A stretch of DNA of 64,000 bases. It comes from Trichobilharzia szidati (lineage: Eukaryota > Platyhelminthes > Trematoda > Strigeidida > Schistosomatidae). Under the pieces are notes generated by a model, which worked only from the letters and a program-made list of their open reading frames with translations, did no database searches and was not told the DNA's origin. Below are positions 1 through 9,779 of the stretch, piece after piece. The position numbers and the translations under genes are program-made. The stretch covers positions 83,210,020 to 83,274,019 of the forward strand of contig OX235272.1 of NCBI GenBank assembly GCA_944472155.2, given 5' to 3'. Numbering within the stretch: the stretch's first letter is position 1; each line of letters opens with the position of its first letter.

Positions 1-485
1 ATCCTGCATAGTTACGAAGAGGTGGAAGTGGAGCAGTATGAAGCACGATCATTGAACATCTGGTTGGTACTGGTCGCTATATTTCTACAATTTCTTCCTT
101 TACATTTATCTACAAGACGAGAAATAATTTGCTCAAATCATTACGTATCCGACTGTGATCTGTATTTCTGAAGCTTTGGCCATCGAAATAGAAAAGCCAG
201 ACTCATGTATACAGAATCAAGTTTGTTCAAACCCTCCTTCTTTCATAATCCTAACCTCTCCGGGCTAAACTAATATAATCCGCATTCTTACAATGGTCCT
301 ATTTATTTTTCGTTTTGTTTATTCAGTCTGCATATCCATCCCTTATTATGTCGAATGTTATAATTAATTTCATTTTGAACGATTTCCGGCATTGTATCTC
401 ACTTGTCACCTTTATTTTATTTAGTTCACTATGGTTTTTCTTGTTGTACTGTTGTCTTATCATAATAATTTTTTTAAATCTAATT
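1..485. other. No gene seen
   Basis: AT-rich sequence with no long open frame on either strand and no repeat that I can match elsewhere in the window. It may be single-copy intergenic or intronic DNA. Confidence 0.5.
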
Positions 486-495
486 TTTTAAATTT

Positions 496-674
496 TTGAT
501 TATAGCTTGATTCTACACAGTATTTTGGTGCAAGTATGGAATTTTCAGCATGTGATATCGGTAGCCCAAATTTAGCAGGCCAACCACTGACATCAGGTGT
601 GCGTCGGCCGGGGATCGAACTCTTGACCATGTGCATGGTCGGCGATAGTCCTAAACGCTGTGCCACCGACGCAC
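496..674 (-). mobile_element. SINE-C copy, tRNA-like head
   Basis: On the minus strand the copy starts with a tRNA-like head (A-box-like GGTGGCACAGCG, B-box-like GTTCGATCCCC) closed by complementary ends GTGCGTCGG and CCGACGCAC. A short body follows and ends near AAAATTCCATAC. Two further copies lie at 36875-37060 and 44346-44532 in the same orientation. The head is shared with SINE-B, but the tail differs. The arrangement is that of a pol III SINE and not of a working tRNA gene, because the head is continuous with a conserved non-tRNA tail. Confidence 0.7.
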
Positions 675-789
675 ACCTTGTTGCCTACTGTTTTAACTAT
701 ATACTAGTATTATTATTTCTACACCCTCTTTGTGATGCGTACATTTCATGAGCTATTTTGTTAAGTACAAAAATAATTATCTTCTGTCA

Positions 790-808
790 CATATATATAT
801 ATATAAAT
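790..808. repeat. Short TA microsatellite
   Basis: Run of about nine alternating AT dinucleotides between a SINE-C and a SINE-B copy. Confidence 0.8.
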
Positions 809-861
809 TCCTTGAAAAGAAACCCTTCTCTAAATCACTTCGATTTGCTATATGCCCCAAT

Positions 862-1108
862 ATGTGCATCGGTGGCACAGCGGTAGAATGCTCACCAACC
901 AAGCGTCATATGGTCCGGGGTTCAGTCCCCAGCCGGCGCACTCCTTCACATCGCTAAGCCAGTAATAAGACTGGTAAAGAGGGAAGGTTGGGCATGAGGT
1001 TAGCTAGCAAATTCCATCCCGTAAAAATAAACAACACTGCTACGGAAACTTCGAACCTGTAGCTTGAAGCCACCCTATATTCCACTGGGAACGGAAAGGA
1101 ATAAACAA
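862..1108 (+). mobile_element. SINE-B copy, near full length
   Basis: The tRNA-like head has an A box (GGTGGCACAGCGG) and a B box (GGGTTCAGTCCCC), closed by the GTGC/GCAC type ends. The body then contains the family landmarks: a TAATAAGACTGGTAAAGAGG block, a CCCGTAAAAATAAACA block, and the terminal CCACTGGGAACGGAAAGGAATAAA. The same landmarks recur in about ten other copies on both strands. No protein is encoded. It is probably a pol III-transcribed SINE moved by one of the LINE or PLE reverse transcriptases; the partner is not known. Confidence 0.8.
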
Positions 1109-1375
1109 AAAATATGCCCCAATGGGAATTATCCAAGGAAATAATTATCCCTTGAAATTCACTGAGAACTTCATAAAAAGAAGAAATGCTAATGAGACTT
1201 TTGATTACAAAATAAGACAGAATTCAAGAAATCCACAGTATTACCACATTATAAAGGAATATCCGAAACCTTACGCAAAATCTTTAACATTTAAATACGG
1301 CAGTCTAAAGGATTCAACTGACCTGATTAGTTCAATATGCATTGACAGTGTGGTCATATATTTATGTTAAACTAG

Positions 1376-2067
1376 CAGATCGACGTAACTCCATTATGGA
1401 TAAGATTTTATTTTGATAAATCACACAGTGTTATACAGTAATATTAACTGATGACGTTTCGAGCACAAACTATTGCCACTCATAATCATATCAAGTCACT
1501 ACTCACACAACTTTTTCCTTCATTTATATACATGTTTGGAATTGACCAGTGACGGCTTCATTCTGCGTATTAATTCCGCTGTAGATTTCTTAACCTTATT
1601 CATTATTGTATCTACAGGCTTCTTAATTTCCTCATTTGGACCCGTCTTAATATGTTCAGTGACTTTCTTGATATAGTCAGATTTGTCTAGAACTACTGTG
1701 GAGTTTCCTTTGTCAGCTTTTGTGATGACAATGTTTTTATCCTGTTTCAGACTAATTAGAGCTTCTCTTTCTAATGTTGTTAAGTTTGATTTTACCTTCT
1801 TTTGATTTTTCAGGGTTAATGCACATTTTGTTTGAACCTCTTCTGCTGTCGTCTTATCTATTGAACCTAGTGCTACTTCTATGTTAGGAATGACATCCTC
1901 TGATTTTAATTTACTAACTGTTACGTTGAAATTTAGTCCTTTCTCCAGTACTTTTATCTCACTAGAGCTTAGTTCCCTTGATGAGAGGTTGATCATCCAT
2001 TTCGTCCTGTCAATAGAGGATGAAACGTTGACATCAATTTCATTTATTGTGTTCTTTTCTTCCATTA
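1376..2067 (-). pseudogene. Penelope-like element, N-terminal ORF piece joined to element tail
   Basis: An open frame of about 180 codons (2065 to 1520, minus) encodes a charged protein piece with LTTLEREALISLKQD and VVLDKSDYIKKV. Together with the ADKG motif these match the region just before the reverse transcriptase core of Penelope-like elements, where a lysine-rich strand precedes the first RT motif. No palm domain follows. The frame runs directly into a non-coding tail (1376-1520) containing CTCGAAACGTCATCAG. This is therefore an internally deleted copy. It is matched in inverted orientation by 2113-2540. Confidence 0.7.
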
Positions 2068-2112
2068 GTTTGTTGAATTTTTTGATTTGTGTGGTTTTTG
2101 ATTTTTTTAATG

Positions 2113-2540
2113 CTGATCAAAAGAAGGTAAAATCAAGCTTAACAACATTAGAAAGAGAAGCTCTAATTAGTCTGAAACAGGATAAAAACATTGTCATCGC
2201 AAAAGCTGACAAAGGAAACTTCACAGTAGTTCTAGACAAATCTGACTATATCAAGAAAGTCACTGAACATATTAAGACGGCTCCAAATGAGAAAATTAAG
2301 AAGCCTGTAGATACAATAATGAATAAGGTTAGGAAATCTACAGCGGAATTAATCCGCAGAGTGAAGCCGTCACTGGTCAAATCCAAACATGTATATTAAT
2401 GAAGGGAAAAGTTGTGTGAGTGACTTGATATGATTATGAGTGGCAATAATTTGTGCTCGAAACGTCGTCAGTTAATATTACTGTATAACACTGTGTGATC
2501 CATAATGGAGTCACACTGTACCACAGTGCCCAAGTTTTAT
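2113..2540 (+). pseudogene. Penelope-like element piece, inverted partner of the preceding copy
   Basis: The plus strand encodes about 90 residues nearly identical to the C-terminal half of the neighbouring minus-strand piece (LTTLEREALISLKQD, VIAKADKGNFTVVLDKS). It is followed by the same tail and the same CTCGAAACGTCGTCAG motif. Translation from the upstream ATG at 1881 reads through the antisense of the first copy and is an artefact. The two pieces form arms of roughly 400 bases around a central stretch of about 290 bases, so one transcript could fold into a long hairpin. Confidence 0.7.
2437..2482 (+). ncRNA. Hammerhead-like relic in PLE tail
   Basis: The sequence reads ATTATGA, then a weak stem GAGTG/GTGCTC, then GAAAC and GTC with GTCAG downstream. 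This order (core, stem II, GAAA, very short stem III, NUH cleavage triplet) is that of PLE hammerheads. The first core segment departs from CUGANGA and stem I is not convincing, so it is at best a decayed ribozyme. The same string occurs inverted near 1446-1490, and a more diverged form lies at 2885-2930. Confidence 0.3.
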
Positions 2541-3114
2541 ACTTATAGCAGATCGACGTCACTTAAATTATAGGGGGATTTGAATTTATCTATGCGCAGA
2601 ATGAATAACACGAAAAAAGTGACTAACAGGAATCAATCTAACCTATCTCAATACACGTACCAACGCACAGTTATACCACAGTGTGGGACAAAGCCACATT
2701 TCTAAAAAGTTATAAAGTTATATAGATCGAGCGAGACAGAGTGATCACTGAATCTTTGTTCATTAGATTTTCACCTAACAATTGCAATAGGGATGGTGAG
2801 GCAGGAATACCAGAAATATAGAAAGCATGTTAAAACCGATAGAATGAAGGGATGAGAAGTTATCGAATGTTATGTCTGCATCTCAGTATGATTGTGAGCA
2901 CTGATTTCTACTTGAAACATCATCTGTAAATATGTTTTACTCTACCACTCTGTGTTTTATCAAATAAAATTATTATATTATGGAATTATATGATACCTGT
3001 TTAGTGGATTATGCAATTTATAAAGCTCTCGATCTACTATTGTCAATAATAATACTGTTTACTTTGTATTCTCATGTCAACAAATCTGAAAAACACTCAA
3101 CCTGTTTACCATCT
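2541..3114. other. No gene; contains a third diverged PLE tail
   Basis: No open frame of note. Around 2870-2985 the sequence again resembles the PLE tail (ATGATTGTGAGCAC, then TTGAAACATCATCTG, then ACCACTCTGTG), in plus orientation. Around 3040-3110 there is a direct repeat of the sequence at 3560-3635 (TTTACTTTGTA, then ACAAACACTCAA style). This suggests that two PLE copies or a duplication bracket the family X copy between them. Confidence 0.4.
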
Positions 3115-3550
3115 GATCTGCACGGCTGTCTAACGGTATTCTTGAGATGATTTAGAGTTTTGATGTTATTATTATTGTTGAATAGAACCACATAGATCTA
3201 TCGACTAATAACCGTCCTCTTGATGTCTTAGGAGCGTTTTGTGAATTCGCTTTCCGCAAGGAAGTTTTGACCAACTGAAAACAGTAGGATGCAAAAATCG
3301 GTTTCCTGCTTTCAAACCACAACGAGTTGGCTTTGGTAACCAAAAAGACACCTGCCGATGACTTGTTGTATGTAGAATATTTGTTTGCATTTAATTTAAC
3401 TCCAAATTTGGTTATATAAGCAAAGGAATTGGAACCTGTTAAGCAGGAATTCAGTGACAAATGTCCACTTTAACAGAAATTGTTTCAACTGACGTTAATT
3501 TATATATGATAAAATCAGAATGCAGCCGATTATGTTTTGCCACATTGAGA
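3115..3550 (-). repeat. Family X copy (unclassified repeat)
   Basis: An interspersed repeat of unknown class. On the plus strand it reads TAGAACCACATAGATCTA near its left part and GCCACATTGAGACT at its right end. The same landmarks recur at 5150-5825, 11145-11480, 61100-61795 and 62130-62615 (minus) and at 40100-40470, 48650-49110, 59780-60455 and 61815-62125 (plus). The short frames in it are not conserved as protein and stop repeatedly. I do not recognise any domain. It may be a non-autonomous element. Confidence 0.65.
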
Positions 3551-3559
3551 CTACTACTA

Positions 3560-4425
3560 TTGTCACCTATAATATTGTTTACTTTGTAGTTGTACGTCAG
3601 CAAATTTGACAAACACTCAAATTGTTTACTGTGTGACAGAAAGAATATCATCTTATTGTAAAGACTGTACCTTTGTACCTTTTGTGCCTTTGAAATATAA
3701 ACGTAACCTGGTAAAGTGTCTGATTCATAGAGCTAGGTTAATCTGTTCAGACAACTGCCTCAATGAGGAGCTTAAGATGATTAGAGAATTACTTAGAAAA
3801 AATGGTTATCCAGATAAATTCATTGAGAAAAATATGAATTCAGCACCTAGGAGAGTCAGTATGGCAACAGTTGCGAAAAAACCACTGTTCATAAAACTGC
3901 GGTTCCTCGGTGACAACATCAGTGAAATAATAACACAGCACCTGAAGAATGCAGTTAAAAGAGCTTATTATGCAGCAGAGGTACGTTGTCTCTTCACAAC
4001 CACCCCTATTCTACGTTCGAGAAATAAGGATAAACTACCTAAATTTGCCTCTTCTATGTGTATCTACCAGTTTGACTGCAGCTGCGGAGCCAGCTACATT
4101 GGGCATACAATTAGGCAGGTTCATCATCTTATTTCCGAACATCATCCAGCATGGTTAAGCAAGGGACAAACAAGATCTATTTGTAGCTCTATTTTAGCAC
4201 ACCTTGTAGATAGTGAGCATAAGGTTGACGTTAATACAGCATTTAAAATTATTTATCGCATTCCTACTAATCTTAATTTTGCTCTACGAGTTCGTCTTCT
4301 ACAAACAGCTGAAGCCATAGGAATCCACTTGAAGAAGCCAAACCTGTGTGTTCAGAAGAAATTTGTACAGCCACTTTCCTAACCTTGGCCATCGTTACAT
4401 GAATGTATAAACCGGACTACTTCGC
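3560..4425 (+). pseudogene. Penelope-like element C-terminus with GIY-YIG endonuclease
   Basis: An open frame of 258 codons (3606-4382) lacks any reverse transcriptase palm but covers the linker and the endonuclease end of a PLE protein. The GIY-YIG core is seen as CSCGASYIGHT, preceded by the typical CIYQFDC zinc-ligand-like segment. It is followed by a histidine-rich SEHHPAWL stretch and a C-terminal segment ending at a natural-looking stop. GIY-YIG domains nick target DNA for retrotransposition. Its uninterrupted state is notable among so many broken relatives (homologous pieces at 25690-26270 and 9780-10460). The frame lacks the RT, so it cannot be an autonomous element; the assigned ATG is arbitrary. 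Confidence 0.8.
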
Positions 4426-4444
4426 CCCCCTACCCCTAAACCTT

Positions 4445-4600
4445 TAAAAATTATAAAAATTATAATTTTCCAAATTATTTTATTATTTTTCTGACTACTT
4501 CATCTTGAATTACATGTTGTCTTTGTAAAATTATTCTATTCTTATGACCACTTCATCCTTAGTTACAAGTTATCATTGTCCAAATCGTTTTATTTTCTTT
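4445..4600 (+). repeat. Imperfect 53-base tandem repeat in PLE 3' flank
   Basis: The segment starting GACTACTTCATC at 4493 is repeated as GACCACTTCATCC at 4546, a period of 53 bases. A partial unit lies upstream (from about 4460). It sits directly after the PLE stop codon and probably belongs to that element's 3' untranslated region. Confidence 0.6.
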
Positions 4601-4771
4601 AACAATCTGTTACGTAATCAACCTGTGCACACGCTTATTCCTTAATTACTATTCATTTTTCCAAAACTATGCATTATGCAATCCATGTGTTGCAACCATT
4701 TCTACCTTTTAATTGTGTGTATTAATTTTCTTCGTTAATTATCACCCTACTGACATGTTGAATATTATTGC

Positions 4772-4872
4772 TGTGAAGAGTCACAAACTAGGACGAAACA
4801 GCTGTCCAGTACTCCCAGGTTTTCCAGTGATTCTCTAACTGATATCAGCTCATGATGAAATCCTCGATCCAC
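4772..4872 (+). mobile_element. SINE-A 3' part with hammerhead-like core
   Basis: A headless copy containing TGAAGAGTCACAAACTAGGACGAAA in pieces: the core GTGAAGA (C3 replaced by G), stem II arms GTCA/GGAC, GAAA, self-complementary ACAGCTGT, and cleavage triplet GTC. It is followed by the SINE-A tail (GATTCTCTAACTGATATC, then CTCATGATGAAATCC). The copy is truncated at its 5' side and lacks the tRNA-like head. Confidence 0.75.
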
Positions 4873-5149
4873 ACAAACATACTACCACTTGATTGATGAA
4901 CTGTTGTATATTGTAATAAGAATGCTATATATATTAGAGTAGAGCCAGAGATGAGGATCTAATTGAAAAGTAAATATTTCTTTGCTCAATCCTTCAGCTT
5001 TCTAAATGTCTAAATGGGGATTTTTTCTATATTGGAACGGAATAAGTGTTTAGGGGATCCTTTCTGAACGATTCAATTATAATATTGATACTGATTTGGA
5101 TGTTTCAACGAACTTTGTAATTCTAATCCAATTTTCTCTTATCACTTTT
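4873..5149. other. No gene seen
   Basis: AT-rich spacer between a SINE-A piece and a family X copy; no recognisable element. Confidence 0.4.
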
Positions 5150-5825
5150 CTGATGTTTGCATATCATCTACTGACATGATCCTTATTATTTTTTTACTTT
5201 TTGTTTTTATCGTTGTGCTATACATTGATGTGTTGTTTTACAATGTGGTTTTGTTTTAGTGAGTCAAAGGGATTTTGATGTTGAACCGTCTGGGGAATTG
5301 TTACAGTGAGATTATTGTGAGCGGAGTTTCGATTCCATCTTGTTGAGAATATTCTTGATCCTCAGGCACCTGTTTTGTGCGTAGAAACTTACCTTGTCTG
5401 GATAGTTGCCTAACGTCAATGTTGAGGTATTTCGATAGTATGGTTGTTGATTAGAACCACATAGATCTAATCACGAATAATCGGTTTTTTGCCGTCTTTG
5501 GAGCGTTTTATGACTGTGCATATATCAAGGAAGTTTTATCAGCTATATAGTAGAACGCAGTGATTGGTTTTCTGCTTCCAGACCACAGCTGGTCGGTTTT
5601 GGTCGTTATAAATACACTTGTTAAGAATTTGTTGCATGAGAAATAATTTTTCGCGTTTAATTTTATTCTGTATTCAGTCAAACAGACAAAGGAAATGGGA
5701 CCTGTTAAGTAGGCGGGCAGGCATGCAGCAGTGAATGTCCACTTTAACAGATATTGACGTTAGTTTATTCAAGATAAAATCAGACTGCAGCTGATTATCT
5801 GATTTGCCACGCTGAGACTTCGTCT
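5150..5825 (-). repeat. Family X copy, long
   Basis: One of the longer copies of the unclassified repeat. Landmarks in plus-strand reading are a TTGCATATCATCTACTGAC end, GATTCCATCTTGTTGAGAAT, TAGAACCACATAGATCTAAT, and GCCACGCTGAGACT at the right end. It is useful for building a consensus because it spans both apparent ends. No coding capacity is visible. Confidence 0.65.
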
Positions 5826-6415
5826 ATTCTCCACAGAAAAAAAACTAAAGATATCTGGCTAATCTGATAATAATAATTCAAATAAATTTTATTTCCTTAT
5901 CTGAATGAATAATCTTCAACTGAAAAGCAGCAAAGCGTTCATTTTCACAGGAAATATATTTCTTTTTTTAATGTTTCAAAGCGATTAAAATTTTTAACTG
6001 GAAATTCTTTCGAGTGTACTTTAGAAAAGTACTGAAGTATATTCCCCAGTGCTGAAGAGGATGCTTTATCCAGTCACTCACTGACTGGTAAATTATTTTT
6101 ATTAGTTCACTGTTATTAGGATTATTGTGACAGTGATTGTTTGACAATTGACAACAAATAACTAGCTAAGTTTCAATCATTTATCTATATACATCAAAAT
6201 TTGTCAGTTTTTTGATAGATTCAAGCTCAGGCTTAATGATGGAGATAAATTTTCTACGATTGAAATTAAACAGTGACAAATGCATTAAATAAATTGCCCG
6301 AATGATGATGTTCACAAGTTGTTAAGCATTTCTGAAGTTACCTTCAAATACTGAGAAGTTTAAAATAAGCAGAACAGAAGGATATGGAGAGATCTCTTTG
6401 GCTGTAAATGAAATC
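5826..6415. other. No gene seen
   Basis: AT-rich, stop-dense in all frames, with no match to the repeat families named here. Confidence 0.5.
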
Positions 6416-6417
6416 AG

Positions 6418-6578
6418 GTTTTCAAGTGTTGGTTTGTAGGGATTTGATTGGTTACAGGATTTCACCATGAGGTAACATTAGTTAGAGAACCATTGGAAAA
6501 CCTGGGAGTACTGGACAGCTGTTTTGTCCTAGTTTGGGACTCTTCATCAGTACGCATCAACCAGGATTCGAACTTGCC
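6418..6578 (-). mobile_element. SINE-A copy, left half of a head-to-head pair
   Basis: Read on the minus strand it has a B-box remnant (GAATCCTGGTTG), then stem I GTACTG, core ATGAAGA (C3 changed to A), stem II GTCC/GGAC, AAAA where GAAA is expected, ACAGCTGT, GTC and CAGTAC. A tail follows ending in AATCCCTACAAACC. Two essential hammerhead bases are changed, so the fold is kept but catalysis is not expected. Confidence 0.8.
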
Positions 6579-6912
6579 CTATTCAGGTAGGTGGTTACCT
6601 GAGGTTCTAGTGAGAAGTCGTGACCAGTAGGGTGCAGCAGGTTGGGTGTGAGGACAAATACTCGCCGAAGACATTGATTAGGGGTCACGCTATGTCGTGA
6701 ATTGTCAGAAGTTAGAATTCATGGGCCATTGGATCGGGTCCCAGTGGCTAATGGTATACGAGCTCGCCTTGTAAACAGAAGTTCCTGGGTTCGAATCCTG
6801 GTGAGTGCGTACTGATGAGGAGTCCCAAACTAGGACGAAACAGCTGTCTAGTACTCCCTGCAGGTTTTCCAATGGTTCTCTAACTAATGTCACCTCATGA
6901 TGAAATCCTGAA
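6579..6912 (+). mobile_element. SINE-A copy, full length, right half of a pair
   Basis: This gives the full family layout. A 5' leader (about 6585-6735, with AGAAGTCGTGACCAGT and GAATTCATGGGCCATTGG) precedes a tRNA-like head (GGTCCCAGTGGCTAATGGT as A box, GGGTTCGAATCC as B box). A hammerhead-like fold follows at 6809-6854: stem I GTACTG/TAGTAC, core ATGAGGA with C3 changed to A, stem II GTCC/GGAC, GAAA, stem III ACAG/CTGT, and GTC. The tail ends CTCATGATGAAATCC. It lies next to an inverted partial copy. Confidence 0.85.
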
Positions 6913-7124
6913 ATCAGGTTTCTTGTATTTCTTTCTTTTGAAATTAGCATTATTAACAGGATAAGTTAATTGCATTTATGAAATACTGGCCTTTCGTTCT
7001 CCTTATTTTGTAGTATTAAGGTAGAATAATAATTTAAATTTCCTTCAGTCCTTTAGCATTCTAATATGTATTCAAGTATACACTGTTACCTTTGTAGAAT
7101 ATCAGCCTCATTCAACAGTAATAT

Positions 7125-8155
7125 AGTAATATCACAGGAAAATGGAAAACTCAGCGAAGAAGCTTTTGAAGTGAATACAGAAGTCAAAAAAGCCTGCCGC
7201 CTTCTATCATCAGTCATATTCCTAGTTGTGGTGGACTGAATTATGCAGATATGGGAGAAGATTAGCTCAGGTGGATGATTTGAGTGGAACGCCGGGTTTG
7301 GGGAGCGAGAAGACAGGAATACGATGAACCGATAAGAAGACTCTAAAAGATCTGGACTTGGCACACAATTTATTTCTAAAGTCACACTACTGGCGAAAAA
7401 CAAAAGTTTGACAGAAGGAGCTAGCTGCAAAGACAGGACTTCAAGTGAACATAGAGAAAATGGAAGTGTTGGAGATCACCGACAACAACAAGCATTGATC
7501 ACTATCAACGGGAGAAATCTGAAAGAGGTCACTCCCTTCACTTACCTAAGCAACATTATTTCAACTACAGGCGGACGACACGGTTGAAATTGTCAAAGTA
7601 GGACAGGATTGGAGGGACAAGACAGTCACTCATCACTCTGAAATAAGGTTGGAAATCTTCTGCACTCAGAATGACAAAAACACAATATTCAAATACTCTA
7701 AACCAGTGTGAAGCCAGCTTTTCTATAAGGGGTCAGAAACTTGGCGCACGCATCACGAAAAGTATTTCCAACAGCCTACTGCAGACTTTTATCAATAACT
7801 GCATTCACTGGCTCCGTAGTGAACACTAAATGGTCAGAAAGAATCATCAACAAGAAGAAACTCTGAGGACGAACCAGTCAAGAACCTACTGCTCAACAAG
7901 TATTCTGAAGAAAATGGATCTGACCGTCGAATGACAATGAGCGTCAGGCTATAGTTTGAGTGCAACCTGAACAGGAAACGATGAATTGGACGTTGGTCCG
8001 AGGGTGACATAGAGGAGATTGTGTTAGAGGGAGATGAGGGCTTATGGAGAATAGTGGCAGCAACTTAATTTGACGGCAGATGACAGGAGATAATGTAGGT
8101 GTTCTGTTGAAGCCTTGTATTCTATTTGAAACCCAAGGGAACAATGATAATATTG
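7125..8155 (+). pseudogene. RTE-clade LINE piece, reverse transcriptase end
   Basis: In shifting frames the sequence resembles the RTE reverse transcriptase: FEVNTEVKKAC corresponds to the F-V-TGV-QGC motif, and the strand then gives a VVVD and D-MQ-like region. The LINE-specific C-terminal region follows (ISGRNL-like, then GSETW-like GGQKLGAR, then KKMDLTVE). It ends in a family 3' end (AACCCAAGGGAACAATGATAAT). Many frameshifts and stops mean no open frame remains. The style matches schistosome SR2-type elements. Confidence 0.7.
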
Positions 8156-8261
8156 TAGAATATTCACTCTGCGTTCTTCCATTGCTAGCAGATGTACCGT
8201 GAGGTAGCAAATTATTGGATGTTAAGGCATACACATTTCATAAGCACTTGACATGTTTCGA

Positions 8262-8620
8262 GTTTGATAACAAGCTGACATCAGATAGAGAACCATCAGA
8301 AAATCAGGGAGTACCGGACAGTTATCTCGTCCTAATTTGGGCCCCTCCCCCACTACTATGCACCTACCAGAGTTCGAACCCAGGACTTTCCTGGATTACA
8401 AGTCAAGCTCATACACCATTCAGCCACTGGGACCCTATTCATTGGCAAAAGAATTCCAACTTCTACCAATTCGTGATTTTGAGCGCGACCACTAGCCAAT
8501 CTTATCAATAAGTATTTGTCCCTAAGTCCCGACTAGGTGGACTTCACTGGTCACAACCTCTCACTAGAATGGCAGGCAACTTCAACCTAAAGCTAGTCAC
8601 TAATGAGCATCAAATTAATT
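8262..8620 (-). mobile_element. SINE-A copy with leader
   Basis: Minus-strand copy with tail (GAGCTGACATCAGATAGAGAACC in plus reading, split across 8270-8295), an altered hammerhead region (stem II and core eroded by a run of G/C near 8340), a head with B box GGTTCGAACTC-like, and the leader up to about 8620. The ribozyme part is clearly inactive. Confidence 0.75.
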
Positions 8621-8689
8621 TTCAAGTTAGTTATAGGGATTTGATTTGTTTCCATTTTGATCGAGAGCTGATATATATATATAGTGGTT

Positions 8690-8900
8690 GAACGGCCAAC
8701 GGACTCGCCTCGTAACTTGAAGGACTTGAGTTTGATTGTGTGTCAGTAGTTAAGCGGTCAGTTACTCGCTAGATACCTACGTGGTTACGGTTCGATTTCC
8801 GCCCGACACACCCATAAACCTTTCTTACTTTACTAGCAGGTATTATGCCCAGAAAAGAGGAATGTTGGGCGTGAGGCTAGCAACCCCAGAGCCAGAGAGA
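8690..8900 (+). mobile_element. Chimeric SINE: SINE-A-like head joined to SINE-B copy
   Basis: A fragment resembling the SINE-A head (TGGTTGAACGGCC, then CTCGCCTCGTAACTTGAAGG) runs into a SINE-B unit. The SINE-B unit has a head flanked by GTGTGTCAG and CCGACACAC and its own B box (GGTTCGATTTCC), then the GCGTGAGGCTAGCAACCCC body. It is cut off before the usual SINE-B end. Two pol III-like heads in tandem suggest template switching or nested insertion. Confidence 0.6.
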
Positions 8901-9779
8901 GACACATTTGCAGGGTAACACGGTCAGAAATCCTTTTGTGTCAAATGTTATCTACTCTAATGCATCATCTCTGAATAAAACACCCAATCATGATGAACGG
9001 GAAGCAAATATCTCAGTACCGCATAACTTTTAAAAGCCAACTGCCCACAAATAATTGACTCAAATCAAAAGAATAAGCCTCCAAACCGATAACTACTTAT
9101 TTTTCTTTAACAAAATGAGTAGAAAATCTTAGGCAATTAGTCGGAATTTCACATCAAAAAGAAAAGAATTTGTTATATCAATGAATATAGTAAAAAAGAA
9201 AACGGAAAAAAGAAACCATCCGTTTCTTTTTCCCCCTCATACGTATGAAATTAATGCGCAAAGTCGATTCTTGCTTGAAGGGTAGGTAATTAGCTTAATG
9301 AAATCGATCTAGAAGAATAAAATATCTTTATTAGTAGTAGTAGTATTTCGATATGACCTAGTTATTACCATTTGATTATATAAACAGTAGAATGATAGAT
9401 AACATATTTTTCACTGATTCTATCGTATATCTAAGAAATATCTCTGTGAGGATAACTGATAGGGGTTGAAATGTATATAGGCTTTATAAAGTGTACTTGA
9501 ACTGACAAAGACAATTCTAACTGATTAAAAATGCCCATTACAGTGTTTTTTCAAAAGAATGGTTACTGAACAAAGAATATGCTTTTCGATAGCCTCTCCT
9601 TCATCAGGTTCTACAGTTATATATACATAATAGTGAATGAATTAGTGTTATTAACAACATTAATGTTGTTTAAATAACATCGAATCAATAATAATAATTA
9701 TATCAATGGATTAGAGTTCGACAGCATCAACATAACAATAAACTGAATATCAGAAAAATTAGGAAAGATAATAATACTC
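8901..9779. other. No gene seen
   Basis: AT-rich sequence without a long frame. The stretch 9640-9680 (ATTAACAACATTAATGTTG) resembles 13960-13990 and probably belongs to a PLE 3' flank. Confidence 0.45.

Noticed and set aside
500..600. Hammerhead in SINE-C (CTGATGT near the head)
   Set aside because: GAAA is absent at the expected position and stem II pairs poorly.
862..935. tRNA gene (A box and B box with complementary ends)
   Set aside because: The same head recurs in many copies fused to a conserved non-tRNA body, and arms and anticodon do not form a standard cloverleaf. It is a SINE head.
960..1090. Hammerhead in SINE-B
   Set aside because: A GGCTAGCA arm could pair with TGCTACC before GAAAC in several copies, with one bulged base, but there is no CUGANGA, no convincing stem I, and no clear NUH site. 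Probably chance.
1881..2399. 172-codon open frame as one protein
   Set aside because: The first half reads antisense through the minus PLE copy and the second half is the sense of the plus copy; it is a product of the inverted repeat.
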